A DNA stretch of 32,843 nucleotides from Bacillota bacterium (GCA_021779235.1 JAJYBA010000002.1:1-32843); one strand, 5' to 3'; numbered from the stretch's first letter, positions 21,353 to 28,501 are shown. A program made the numbers and translations. The notes: generated by a model from the letters alone, not told the origin.

Positions 21353-22114
21353 TTAATGCCCTGTTCCTTTCCAGAAGAGATAACCTATTACTACTATTGC
21401 TATAAAAATCCATATTGTTTTTCCAGATATTGCACTCTTCTTTTTTAGGCTTTCGTCTTGTTTAACAACTTCCTCGGCTCTTATTGCCTTTAGAAATTCC
21501 TCTTGTGCTTCCATTGCACGTCTTTCTATTCCCATTTCCCAATATATTCTGTTTCCTAATGGAACTAAAGACCATTCTGGCAATATACATAAGGGTATAG
21601 TGTCTTTCTTTATTTTTATTCTATGTATGCAGTCATGTCTTATGTGATATGTCTTCGCAAATGGATTCTTTTTTATATCATCTATCCTGAACATTCCTTC
21701 CTCGTCGTATTCACGATATAATGGTGTTGCTTCTCCATTTATTCTTAATAGCAATATAGCCACTGTGTTCGGTTTATCTACTTTCTTATTATTGAAGAAC
21801 TTTTCCCAAAATGTTTTATCTTTCTTCTCTGGCTTTATGTCTTTCACGTCTTCGATATTTATTTCCTCTTCATCTGTTAGTTCTACTTTCTCGGGAAAAT
21901 CAATTCCATCAGTTAATGGTAATTTTTTTTCTTCTTGCATCGGTTGCTCTATTATTTCCTGTTCTGGAACTTTTATTTCAGCTTTTTCTTTTTCAGGCTC
22001 TTGTGTTACTTGTTCTTCAATTTTCTGTTCTTCCTTCTTAGGTCTCCCACGTTTCTTCTTAACTTCTTTTACCTCATTCTCAATAGGCATATCCTTATTT
22101 TCTGTATCTACCAT
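21353..22114 (-). CDS. AT-hook protein with C-terminal membrane anchor (253 aa)
   Basis: 253 aa. Residues 18-27 ('VKKKRGRPKKE') are an AT-hook (core GRP with flanking Lys/Arg), which binds the minor groove of A+T-rich DNA. A Glu/Lys/Pro-rich disordered part runs to about 110, a folded domain from 110 to 200 ('TVAILLLRINGEATPLYREY...WEMGIERRAM'), and a single membrane helix at 234-249 ('TIWIFIAIVVIGYLFW'). The layout would tie DNA to a membrane, attractive for packing an A+T-rich genome under a lipid-containing capsid. Ribosome binding site GGAGG 8 nt before the ATG. Confidence 0.65.
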   Translation of the reverse strand: MVDTENKDMPIENEVKEVKKKRGRPKKEEQKIEEQVTQEPEKEKAEIKVPEQEIIEQPMQEEKKLPLTDGIDFPEKVELTDEEEINIEDVKDIKPEKKDKTFWEKFFNNKKVDKPNTVAILLLRINGEATPLYREYDEEGMFRIDDIKKNPFAKTYHIRHDCIHRIKIKKDTIPLCILPEWSLVPLGNRIYWEMGIERRAMEAQEEFLKAIRAEEVVKQDESLKKKSAISGKTIWIFIAIVVIGYLFWKGTGH

Positions 22115-22127
22115 ATTATACCTCCTT

Positions 22128-22550
22128 TCATTCTCCAGTATTCTCCTTCTGTGATTGACTATCGGACTTAACGTGCGTTCTCTTTACATTCCTATTTGAT
22201 GAAACTGGAAGGCGCATCATGAATCCTTCATTTGACATACCTGAATCAGTTATTACTCCTGCTCTTTTCTTAAAATATTCTGCAACTAAAGGAGCATTCC
22301 AAGCCAAAGCACGTTTATAACATTGTAAATAAAATCTTACAGAAAATAACGGTCTTCCTAGTTCTCCTTTTGTCAAATAGGTTACTCTTGTAGTATCATA
22401 TTTATTTATAGCATCATTGAATATTTTAAATTGATTTATCTTCTCTTCTGGCTGAGGAGAACCATAACCTTCTACTATATCTTGATTTATTTCTGCTCTC
22501 ATTTCTGCATCATCATAAGCTGCTTCTTCCTCGTCGTATTCCTCACTCAT
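22128..22550 (-). CDS. Unknown soluble acidic-tailed protein (140 aa)
   Basis: 140 aa: an acidic first 30 residues (MSEEYDEEEAAYDDAEMRAEI), a central helical domain ('PLFSVRFYLQCYKRALAWNAPLVAEYFKKRAG') and a polar basic tail. No membrane segment. It overlaps the 48-aa membrane gene by 8 nt. A virion-assembly role is inferred from position only. Confidence 0.55.
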   Translation of the reverse strand: MSEEYDEEEAAYDDAEMRAEINQDIVEGYGSPQPEEKINQFKIFNDAINKYDTTRVTYLTKGELGRPLFSVRFYLQCYKRALAWNAPLVAEYFKKRAGVITDSGMSNEGFMMRLPVSSNRNVKRTHVKSDSQSQKENTGE

Positions 22551-22689
22551 TTTCTCCTCCCTTTAGCATTTCGATTATAGGTTTGACCAATTCTTTTATA
22601 GGCTTCTTTGTTATTTTAGACCAAATCATAAGTATTATTGTAGTTATTATGGCTGCTGGAAGTATTACGCTTGAGAATATATCACTCAT
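22543..22689 (-). CDS. Single-helix mini membrane protein (48 aa)
   Basis: 48 aa, not in the ORF track: MSDIFSSVILPAAIITTIIL, continuing the hydrophobic helix to about 23, then a basic helical tail 'KITKKPIKELVKPIIEML'. TGATG overlap with the gene upstream, 8-nt overlap with the next. The Shine-Dalgarno of the next gene (GGAGGAG) is in its last codons. Confidence 0.55.
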   Translation of the reverse strand: MSDIFSSVILPAAIITTIILMIWSKITKKPIKELVKPIIEMLKGGENE

Positions 22690-23024
22690 CAGCTCTTATA
22701 ACACCTCCATCCTGAATCTTGAAAATCTTTTATTAATTCTTTCTTTAAAGAATCAATGTCATTGAAATCTATATCTCTTTTCTTTTCTAACTCCGAGGAG
22801 AACTCCATTATTATTTGAGCTTTCAATTCTCCATATTGCTTTACTAATTCGTCGTAAGTTAATTTAGACAATGCTTCCGCTTCTTTACTCTCAGATATCT
22901 TCTTATACTTCTCTTTATCAAATTCCATATTTATTCTTCCAGTTAAGAGATTTACTTTCCCATTTTTTATATACACTCTCATTACTGCATGATTTCTGAC
23001 AAATCCTAATTCTGCTTGATTCAT
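22689..23024 (-). CDS. Unknown coiled-coil protein (111 aa)
   Basis: 111 aa: a short beta part, then helices from about 30 to 108 ('FDKEKYKKISESKEAEALSKL', 'LKKELIKDFQDSG'). Soluble. ATGA overlap with the membrane gene upstream. Not recognised. Confidence 0.55.
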   Translation of the reverse strand: MNQAELGFVRNHAVMRVYIKNGKVNLLTGRINMEFDKEKYKKISESKEAEALSKLTYDELVKQYGELKAQIIMEFSSELEKKRDIDFNDIDSLKKELIKDFQDSGWRCYKS

Positions 23025-23338
23025 TTTAGTCCTTTCTTGTCCATTATTAGATTAACAGCCCAAATACCTCCTATTGTTATTCCTATCTTGTAATATAATG
23101 GCAGATTCGGAGCTATGTATTGACCTAACCACCATGTAGGAACTAGAACGAAGAAGATATAAAGTGCTATGAATAAAGGTTGTTGGACTATTGTCAATAA
23201 AGTTTCTTTCAATCCACTTATACTCAGGCTGTCTTTTATTATATCCCATGAAATGTAATCATTCTTAATTCCCCAGTATAATCCATATATCGTTCCTATC
23301 GCAGCAGCAATAAGTTCTAATATGGAAATCCAGTTCAT
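23021..23338 (-). CDS. Membrane protein, three helices (105 aa)
   Basis: 105 aa: hydrophobic segments at about 5-22, 48-72 and 80-98. It follows the 226-aa gene with a 1-nt overlap. Unknown member of the virion membrane set. Confidence 0.6.
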   Translation of the reverse strand: MNWISILELIAAAIGTIYGLYWGIKNDYISWDIIKDSLSISGLKETLLTIVQQPLFIALYIFFVLVPTWWLGQYIAPNLPLYYKIGITIGGIWAVNLIMDKKGLK

Positions 23339-24018
23339 TAGTCGAACACCTCCGAATTAGAGTAATAAGTTACTACTGCGCCTATTCCTATAAGTATTAT
23401 ACCGAATGCTAGTCCGCCCAAGTTAGTGCTATTTACGAAATTGAATCCTGTTGTTAAAGTTAGAACTCCAGAAATCATAAATAGAATACCTGCAAATACA
23501 TCCCATATATCCGTCTTAAACACTTTACCTTGATACCTTCCTAAAATCAAGAATACTATCGCTAATATTATTAGAACATATACCAATGGGAAGCTTTGAT
23601 AGTCTTGTCCGTCAGCAGTTACATTAAATATTACTCTTTCATTCCCTCCGAGTATTCCATCAGAATTACACCATATTTCCAAAGAGTGCTGCCCTAATTG
23701 TGAAAAGTTATTGGCATTAAAAGTAAAATCAAAACCTGTCTGATTATCCCACATTAAAGGAGTCCTTATTAATGTATCGCCCACCGTATCATATAAATGT
23801 GCATAACAATTCACAGAATTATTTGTCATATTCAAACCATTTGAAATATTATATACATGGACATTGAGAGTGAATGGCTGGTTTTGCTGGACTGAACCAT
23901 ATACTAATGGGTCAATATTCAATCCTAATGTATTTTGATTAGCTATGAAAGGATTCGTAGCCGAGACTAATGGCAATATGAATATTAAAGAGAACAGAAT
24001 AATATATCTAATTTTCAT
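23338..24018 (-). CDS. Signal-peptide membrane glycoprotein with Ig-like domain (226 aa)
   Basis: 226 aa: signal peptide (about 1-20, 'MKIRYIILFSLIFILPLVSA'), an exterior domain of about 120 residues with several N-x-S/T sequons and the alternating pattern of an Ig-like fold ('FTLNVHVYNISNGLNM', 'LEIWCNSDG'), then three membrane helices at about 142-160, 168-188 and 197-215. Third gene downstream of the capsid-like gene, so probably a virion envelope protein. Confidence 0.65.
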   Translation of the reverse strand: MKIRYIILFSLIFILPLVSATNPFIANQNTLGLNIDPLVYGSVQQNQPFTLNVHVYNISNGLNMTNNSVNCYAHLYDTVGDTLIRTPLMWDNQTGFDFTFNANNFSQLGQHSLEIWCNSDGILGGNERVIFNVTADGQDYQSFPLVYVLIILAIVFLILGRYQGKVFKTDIWDVFAGILFMISGVLTLTTGFNFVNSTNLGGLAFGIILIGIGAVVTYYSNSEVFD

Positions 24019-24226
24019 CTAGTTTTTTTCTCCTCAATACTTCCGTCATTAACATTATAGTTCCAAACGAAACAAAAAAGAAAGATATAATCTGCGCTCC
24101 GCTATACCAAAATGAATCATATAGAGGAAACTGATTATACAGTAACATTCCAAGCAAAGTCATTACGAATGGAATTAAAAAAATCCATCCAACATAACTT
24201 TTTGTTTGTTTCTGTTTCTCTTTCAT
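24008..24226 (-). CDS. Small membrane protein, two helices (72 aa)
   Basis: The ORF track gives 79 aa from 24247; the ATG at 24226 (MKEKQKQTKSYVGW) gives a standard basic start and is preferred, though no good ribosome binding site decides it. Helices at about 12-30 and 40-58. It overlaps the glycoprotein gene by 11 nt. Confidence 0.55.
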   Translation of the reverse strand: MKEKQKQTKSYVGWIFLIPFVMTLLGMLLYNQFPLYDSFWYSGAQIISFFFVSFGTIMLMTEVLRRKKLDEN

Positions 24227-24269
24227 TTTTGAATTGGAAATAAGCAACTAAAATAAATAAAAATAATTA

Positions 24270-24313
24270 TTTAGTCTTTTCTCTTGCAACTATAAAGTGT
24301 TATTACTTTATAA
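24270..24313 (-). terminator. Hairpin and T-rich tract after the capsid-like gene
   Basis: tataaagt (24291-24298) and actttata (24305-24312) form a perfect 8-bp stem with a 6-nt loop just after the capsid-like stop codon; on the minus strand it is followed by T-rich sequence. It may partly end the transcript so that capsid mRNA is most abundant. The left arm resembles a TATA box, so it might instead promote the genes downstream. Confidence 0.45.
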
Positions 24314-24535
24314 TTACAAAAGTCCTATTTCTTGTAACCCTCCAACTCCTATTCCTATACCAGCAGTCATTACACCGATGGCGAAGAACAAGACTGTAAG
24401 GTTAAGCATTGTCGCAGCTGCTGCTGTAACGTTTGTGTTTGCTGTGGCTGCTGCAACTTGGTTAGCTACAGTAGGAGCAAGGTTAACACCGACAGTTATG
24501 ACAATAAATCCTTCAAGTACTTTTCCTAGACCCAT
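24314..24535 (-). CDS. Spindle-virus-like major capsid protein candidate (73 aa)
   Basis: The ORF track gives 91 aa; the ATG at 24535 is preferred because GGAGGG lies 6 nt upstream. The protein is 73 residues with two long hydrophobic helices (about 7-30 and 44-70) joined by the polar turn 'TANTNVTAAAAT'. This size and helix-turn-helix hydrophobic hairpin, with 'LAPTVANQVAAA' in helix 1 and a Gly-rich second helix, match the major capsid proteins of fuselloviruses and halspiviruses, which assemble with lipid into a spindle body. It has its own TATA box and strong ribosome site. A generic small membrane protein cannot be ruled out without a structure comparison. Confidence 0.7.
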   Translation of the reverse strand: MGLGKVLEGFIVITVGVNLAPTVANQVAAATANTNVTAAAATMLNLTVLFFAIGVMTAGIGIGVGGLQEIGLL

Positions 24536-24591
24536 TTTATTCCCTCCATTAACATGGAATTTGACTGTATCATATTTTCTATAAAACATTA

Positions 24592-24601
24592 ACCTTTATA
24601 A
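24592..24601 (-). promoter_or_regulatory. TATA promoter of the capsid-like gene, class 'TTATAAAGGT'
   Basis: Minus-strand TTATAAAGGT lies 56 nt before the ATG, predicting a leader of about 30 nt that contains the GGAGGG site. It is 52 nt from the same motif on the plus strand, so the two promoters are divergent. Confidence 0.6.
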
Positions 24602-24653
24602 AACTAGAATTGAAAATACTTTCATTAAAATTATTAAAATATTAATTGTAAAT

Positions 24654-24663
24654 TTATAAAGGT
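24654..24663 (+). promoter_or_regulatory. TATA promoter of the 121-aa/ATPase operon, class 'TTATAAAGGT'
   Basis: TTATAAAGGT lies 22 nt before the ATG at 24686 (leaderless). It shares all 10 bases with the capsid and 175-aa glycoprotein promoters, so the plus-strand ATPase operon is probably expressed with the virion genes. Confidence 0.6.
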
Positions 24664-24685
24664 CTGAGTTTTTGATTTAAAGTAT

Positions 24686-25051
24686 ATGAAAATTCCTAAG
24701 ACAGACACAAATACAGATACGCAATTCTCAAAATATAACGAAGCTGCACAACAGGTTTCCAGATTACATGAATCTTGGGTTATAATAAAGTCTCTCCGAC
24801 GTAAAGGTAGGCTTATTGATTGGAATTTTGAATTAGATGATATATTTTTGGAATTATCTGGAGATAAGAATTGGAAAAAAGAGTATGAAACTACATTTTA
24901 TGCTTTAATGCCTGAATATGTTAGAGCAAAGAAGAATGGAGAAGCTGCATTATATCAATTTCTGTTAAAGAAGCATATGTTTCTTAAACAATTACAGGAT
25001 AGATTAGGGAAAGGAAGCGCATATAATAAAAAGGATGATTCAGGAATGTAA
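24686..25051 (+). CDS. Unknown soluble protein, partner of the ATPase (121 aa)
   Basis: 121 aa, mainly helical, polar N-terminus (MKIPKTDTNTDTQFSKYNEA) and C-terminal helix 'EAALYQFLLKKHMFLKQLQDRLG'. It is the first gene of a two-gene operon, 5 nt before the ATPase, so it may be an adaptor or DNA-recognition subunit (small-terminase-like role is speculative). No family recognised. Confidence 0.65.
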   Translation: MKIPKTDTNTDTQFSKYNEAAQQVSRLHESWVIIKSLRRKGRLIDWNFELDDIFLELSGDKNWKKEYETTFYALMPEYVRAKKNGEAALYQFLLKKHMFLKQLQDRLGKGSAYNKKDDSGM

Positions 25052-25056
25052 AAATC

Positions 25057-26004
25057 ATGGTAGTTTATACTTATCATGGCAAAAGTGGTTATATTGATGA
25101 TAGATTAGCTAAGGATATAGATGATACAATTATTCCAGACTTGATGGATAAGGATTCTGATGGAGTATTTTGCGTAGATGGAGGAGAAGGAAGTGGAAAA
25201 AGTAAGTTCTCTGACTTATTATGTGGTTATGTTGCTTCTAGTATATTAAAACATTACAAATTAGATGTTAATTACTCTGTGGATTCATTTGCTTTGTCTC
25301 CGCAGCAATTTAGGAACACTATTTTACACGCAAAGAAGAATAGCATAGTTGTTTATGATGAAGCTCATAAGGGAATGGGGGCTAGACGTTCTCTTTCCGA
25401 GATAAATAACATTCTTGTAGATTTAATGATGGAGATGCGACAGAAAAATCTCTTAGTTATTCTTGTATTGCCTACTTTTTTTATGTTAGATAAGTATGCA
25501 GCCATATTTAGAACTAAAGGACTATTCCATATCTATCGTGGTAAGAATCCTAAGACTGGAAAACGTGAAAAAGGGTTCTGGGTTTATTTTAATGAGAAAT
25601 ATAAGCTCCTACTTTATATCAAAGGCAAACAATATCTGAATTATAATTGTATAGAATGGCCATCTTACACTGGAAGATTCTATAATCAGTATATAATTGA
25701 CGAAAAAGCATATCGTGAGAAGAAAGTTCAGGCATTTAAGCAGCATGGAAAGCGTGAAACTAAGGCAGAAGTATATCTTGAACAAAGAAATTCTGTCATT
25801 TATGCCCTATATACTGAATTAAATATAGGAAGTCCCACATTAACTAAGAAATTAGCTCAATATGGGCTTCATTTAAGTCAGGCAGGTGTAGAAAAGGCTG
25901 TTTTAAGTGCTAAAATGGCTCTAGAACATAAGAAAAAACATCAGGAAGATTCTGGAGAGCCTGAAAAAGAAGATTCTAGTGAAGAAAACGAAGAAGAAGA
26001 TTAA
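25057..26004 (+). CDS. P-loop ATPase, probable genome packaging/translocation motor (315 aa)
   Basis: 315 aa. Walker A 'VDGGEGSGKSKFSDL' (about 41-55), Walker B 'NSIVVYDEAHKGMG' (about 95-108, ending in Asp-Glu), and a later strand 'LLVILVLPTFFMLDKYA' (sensor-like). The order fits HerA/FtsK- or Zot-like motors used by archaeal and filamentous viruses to move DNA. The domain from 150 to 240 ('GKREKGFWVYFNEKYKLLLYIKGKQY') is probably a substrate or membrane-docking part; the end is a polar acidic tail (EEDSSEENEEED). Only the ATP-binding part is certain. It faces the capsid gene across a divergent promoter. Confidence 0.75.
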   Translation: MVVYTYHGKSGYIDDRLAKDIDDTIIPDLMDKDSDGVFCVDGGEGSGKSKFSDLLCGYVASSILKHYKLDVNYSVDSFALSPQQFRNTILHAKKNSIVVYDEAHKGMGARRSLSEINNILVDLMMEMRQKNLLVILVLPTFFMLDKYAAIFRTKGLFHIYRGKNPKTGKREKGFWVYFNEKYKLLLYIKGKQYLNYNCIEWPSYTGRFYNQYIIDEKAYREKKVQAFKQHGKRETKAEVYLEQRNSVIYALYTELNIGSPTLTKKLAQYGLHLSQAGVEKAVLSAKMALEHKKKHQEDSGEPEKEDSSEENEEED

Positions 26005-26260
26005 TTTTCTGTATATTTTGTGTTTTTGACTGAAAACTTTAATCAATTCATTCAAATTTGTTAATTTTTGTTAAAAAACCTGTCTATTTGCCTTTAAATT
26101 AGCTTAAAATGCCTAAAAAAGCCCTAAAACATGGCCTTTTCCTCATAAAGCTCCTACTCCTTGTCCTATATAAATTATATTAGTCTTTAATAAGAAAAAC
26201 GATTTTTTAAAAATAATAAAATAGATTAAAAATAAATGGTTTATTCTAAAAATTGTTATC
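26005..26260. other. Non-coding A+T-rich gap between convergent operons
   Basis: About 256 bases between the end of the ATPase gene and the end of the 71-aa gene on the other strand. It has T-runs expected of archaeal terminators (ttttgtgtttttg, ttaatttttgttaaaaaa) and near-repeats of cctaaaa. No ORF of note. It could also hold a replication origin, but no iterons or clear palindromes were found. Confidence 0.5.
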
Positions 26261-26476
26261 TTATTTCTTTAGTTCCAGATATTTGGAGCCATTACTTAAT
26301 TTAATCCAGCCTAATATGCTTAATTCATTGATTACCATTGTAGAATAAGGCTTGGGAATCCTATGAACTGCCGATATTATGTATTTAGCTCTCTCAATAG
26401 GTATCTTATCTTCTAAACTATATTTTTTCATGTTCTCATATATCTTTTGATAGGCTGCAAATTTTATTTTAATCAT
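26261..26476 (-). CDS. Possible small winged-helix protein (71 aa)
   Basis: 71 aa, basic: 'IERAKYIISAVHRIPKPYSTMVINELSILGWIKLSNGSKYLELKK' looks like the helix-turn-helix and wing of a small regulator. It overlaps the upstream glycoprotein gene by 8 nt. It is the last gene of the 28284-26261 operon. HTH call is tentative. Confidence 0.5.
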   Translation of the reverse strand: MIKIKFAAYQKIYENMKKYSLEDKIPIERAKYIISAVHRIPKPYSTMVINELSILGWIKLSNGSKYLELKK

Positions 26477-26927
26477 TTAATTTTATTATAGATAGATTTA
26501 ATATTTGAGTTGAATTAGTTATTATTATTTTTCCATGACAATAATCAGTTATATTTAATCCATAAACTTGACTTAGATTCGATTGCAGATTTAATGTGCA
26601 GAGATATTGCGTGTAAGACTGGTTGAATATTACTTGGTTATAGAAATCATCTCTGGCCTGTCCGTCATGCACATATCCGTAAGCCATTAATAATATTGCT
26701 ATAAATGTTATAGTACTCCAAACTGGTTTAGCTCCAAATATTAGAACTGTCTTATTAATTATTTTTCCATTCCATGCTACTGGAATTATTTGTCTATATT
26801 TATCTGGCTTATCTGGAGGATTAATTTGTTGTATAAATAAATTAGGTTTTACTTCTTCTGTTCTTTTAGGAGTTAATCTTTCTATTATAATTTCTTTAAT
26901 TGATTTCTTTGGTTTTATTTCGTTCAT
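26469..26927 (-). CDS. Bitopic membrane glycoprotein (152 aa)
   Basis: 152 aa: a basic, Pro-rich inside part of about 65 residues, one membrane helix (about 70-84, 'STITFIAILLMAYGYV') and an outside domain of about 65 residues with five N-x-S/T sequons and two Cys. It overlaps the previous gene by 32 nt. Role unknown; surface display is likely from topology. Confidence 0.6.
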   Translation of the reverse strand: MNEIKPKKSIKEIIIERLTPKRTEEVKPNLFIQQINPPDKPDKYRQIIPVAWNGKIINKTVLIFGAKPVWSTITFIAILLMAYGYVHDGQARDDFYNQVIFNQSYTQYLCTLNLQSNLSQVYGLNITDYCHGKIIITNSTQILNLSIIKLND

Positions 26928-27459
26928 CTCTTTTTTGTTTTTCTATTAATCCTCCAATTAATATGTATGTGAATATAAAGTATAAAAATATTGTTAGGAA
27001 AAATAGGCTTCCTAAATAATTCGACCAACCAAATAATGTTATTCCCCACAATTTGAAAGACCAATCTAATTTAATTGTTTTTATTCCTATGAAAAATACT
27101 GATAAAATAAATATGCTTGGTAGAATTAAATATCTGATATAAAATGGGTATCTCTTTTTAATTAATCTTTGTCTTCTTCTTGTGAAAGAAACATCATTTA
27201 GAATTAAATCCCAGTTTTCTTCTGGCTTAAAACTCATAAATAATTTATATTCTGAATACGCTGTCGCCCATCTTGAATAACCTGAGCCTAAAGAAAATAT
27301 TATTGCTAGAATCGCCCACCAAAATCCTGTATAAATTAATATTCCACAAACAACTAATATTCCCAATGCGTTAAGAAATTCACTTCTATATTCTATTTTT
27401 TTAATTACCTCTGGAGGAGGCGACATTACATATTGTTTCCATTCTTGAAATTTACTCAT
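26896..27459 (-). CDS. Polytopic membrane protein (187 aa)
   Basis: 187 aa: hydrophobic segments at about 28-45, 46-62, 107-127 and 146-170. The inside loop carries 'VSFTRRRQRLIKKRYPF'. Its long C-terminal tail overlaps the start of the next gene. No transporter signature recognised. Confidence 0.6.
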   Translation of the reverse strand: MSKFQEWKQYVMSPPPEVIKKIEYRSEFLNALGILVVCGILIYTGFWWAILAIIFSLGSGYSRWATAYSEYKLFMSFKPEENWDLILNDVSFTRRRQRLIKKRYPFYIRYLILPSIFILSVFFIGIKTIKLDWSFKLWGITLFGWSNYLGSLFFLTIFLYFIFTYILIGGLIEKQKRDERNKTKEIN

Positions 27460-27560
27460 AAAATTCCTTCTTGACCCCAGATTCGTTTAGGAATGCTAAG
27501 GTTTATAAATATTAAAACTAATAGACAAACATCTGCTATTAATATCCCTTCTAAAATCAT
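27456..27560 (-). CDS. Single-helix mini membrane protein (34 aa)
   Basis: 34 aa, not in the ORF track: MILEGILIADVCLLVLIFIN then a short basic tail. ATGA overlaps at both ends (27560/27557 and 27459/27456) are the main support that it is real. Confidence 0.5.
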   Translation of the reverse strand: MILEGILIADVCLLVLIFINLSIPKRIWGQEGIL

Positions 27561-27760
27561 TTCTTTTTCTCCTTTGTAGTAAAACAATCATAAGCTTCTG
27601 AAGATTTAAGAAAAGATAAGGCTATAATCAGGATGCCAACATTCCATAAGTTATTTCTCAAATATAACATAATTGCTATCCAGCATATTCCTAAAATAAG
27701 AAACAATATACTCATTGTTATATTAAATATTCCCAAAATAAAATCAAATCTTTTAATCAT
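27557..27760 (-). CDS. Small membrane protein, two helices (67 aa)
   Basis: 67 aa: helices at about 7-32 and 40-52, basic tail KEKKK. ATGA overlap with the 175-aa gene. Unknown. Confidence 0.6.
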   Translation of the reverse strand: MIKRFDFILGIFNITMSILFLILGICWIAIMLYLRNNLWNVGILIIALSFLKSSEAYDCFTTKEKKK

Positions 27761-28284
27761 CTGAAAAATAATAACTGGACTGAAACAATATCTCCAGTTC
27801 TCTCCTTTATTTTCTTTGATATTTCTAATTGGATAGAAGCTATAAACTTCTCTATTGATACTTCATTATATAATTCAGGGTTAGTTATTGTTTGATAGTT
27901 CCCGAACGAGTTTTGCCCTGTATTCGCATTTACTGAGTTATAGGAAAAGAAAATATCTTTAGGCGTGGCCGGACATTGTATAACTTGAATGTTCAATAGT
28001 GAAACCTTTAATGGTCTTCCTGTGGCTGCCGAGGCGGTTTTACTTATTGCTTCTTCAGAAGCTTTTAGGAACTGCTTAAATCCTTCTGGGTATAAGTGAG
28101 GAGCGAACAAGGCGATAGTGTTTCCGAATCCTGTCTGTTTCGTGTCTATGTCTAGGATTGTATAGCTGAGGAATAACTTTTTCATTCCGTCTGGGACTTC
28201 TACTGGTTCAATGTTTCTATCATGAAGCATAATTAAACCGCCCTTGTCTTCATCTGTTTTATTTGATTTAAATGGGTTCTTCAT
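27757..28284 (-). CDS. Unknown soluble protein, first gene of its operon (175 aa)
   Basis: 175 aa with two similar halves: 'LFLSYTILDIDTKQTGFGNTIAL' and 'IFFSYNSVNANTGQNSFGNYQTI' both have the pattern 'FSY...T.QxxFGN', and each is followed by a helix, which suggests an internal duplication giving a two-fold pseudo-symmetric fold. The start is fixed by a promoter shared with the integrase gene. Function unknown. Confidence 0.65.
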   Translation of the reverse strand: MKNPFKSNKTDEDKGGLIMLHDRNIEPVEVPDGMKKLFLSYTILDIDTKQTGFGNTIALFAPHLYPEGFKQFLKASEEAISKTASAATGRPLKVSLLNIQVIQCPATPKDIFFSYNSVNANTGQNSFGNYQTITNPELYNEVSIEKFIASIQLEISKKIKERTGDIVSVQLLFFR

Positions 28285-28300
28285 TGTATCGTTCTTTCTA

Positions 28301-28309
28301 TATTATACG
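28301..28309 (-). promoter_or_regulatory. Promoter, class 'CGTATAATA-N16-ATG'
   Basis: Minus-strand CGTATAATA lies exactly 16 nt before the ATG at 28284. The integrase gene has the same 9-mer at exactly the same distance, and both have ACGA(T/A)ACA directly before the ATG. That makes a shared regulator or early-promoter class likely. Confidence 0.6.
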
Positions 28310-28377
28310 AAACTAATCCTTTCCTCCTTGTGTGGATTCTTTCTTGTTTTGTTCGCTTTTCTTATCATTTTCTTTTG

Positions 28378-28400
28378 TGTCCGTTTTTAGAGAACGGACA
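28378..28400. repeat. Hairpin TGTCCGTT-7nt-AACGGACA
   Basis: A perfect 8-bp inverted repeat with a 7-nt loop, directly beside the GC-rich pentanucleotide array. It may mark a terminator or a protein-binding site. Confidence 0.55.
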
Positions 28401-28407
28401 AACTCCC

Positions 28408-28467
28408 TTGCCTTGCCACGCCCCGCCTCGCCTTGCCTCGCCAAGCCGCGCCTCGCCAAGCCTTGCC
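28408..28467. repeat. Twelve tandem pentanucleotides NNGCC
   Basis: Twelve consecutive 5-mers all end in GCC while their first two bases vary (TT, TT, AC, CC, TC, TT, TC, AA, GC, TC, AA, TT). On the minus strand it reads (GGCNN)12, a regular run of GG doublets. It is the other strongly GC-rich block in this A+T-rich genome besides the DGR-like region. It does not lie in a gene. Confidence 0.8.
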
Positions 28468-28477
28468 GCGAATATGA

Positions 28478-28501
28478 ACCCTCTAAAAAAATAAAGAGGG
28501 T
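28478..28501 (-). terminator. Hairpin ACCCTCT-10nt-AGAGGGT
   Basis: A perfect 7-bp stem around an A/T loop lies 11 nt downstream of the 37-aa gene on the minus strand. It fits a terminator for the 29823-28512 transcript, or the second flank of the pentanucleotide array. Confidence 0.45.

Noticed and set aside
21765-22154. 129-aa Ser/Phe-rich plus-strand ORF
   Set aside because: Antisense reading of the Glu/Lys-rich part of the AT-hook gene; composition is explained by that.
23052-23249. 65-aa minus-strand ORF
   Set aside because: Alternate frame of the 105-aa membrane gene; lacks coupling and start signals.
28408-28467. CRISPR-like array
   Set aside because: The 5-bp units have no spacers or long repeats and no cas genes occur in the window; it is a short tandem repeat.
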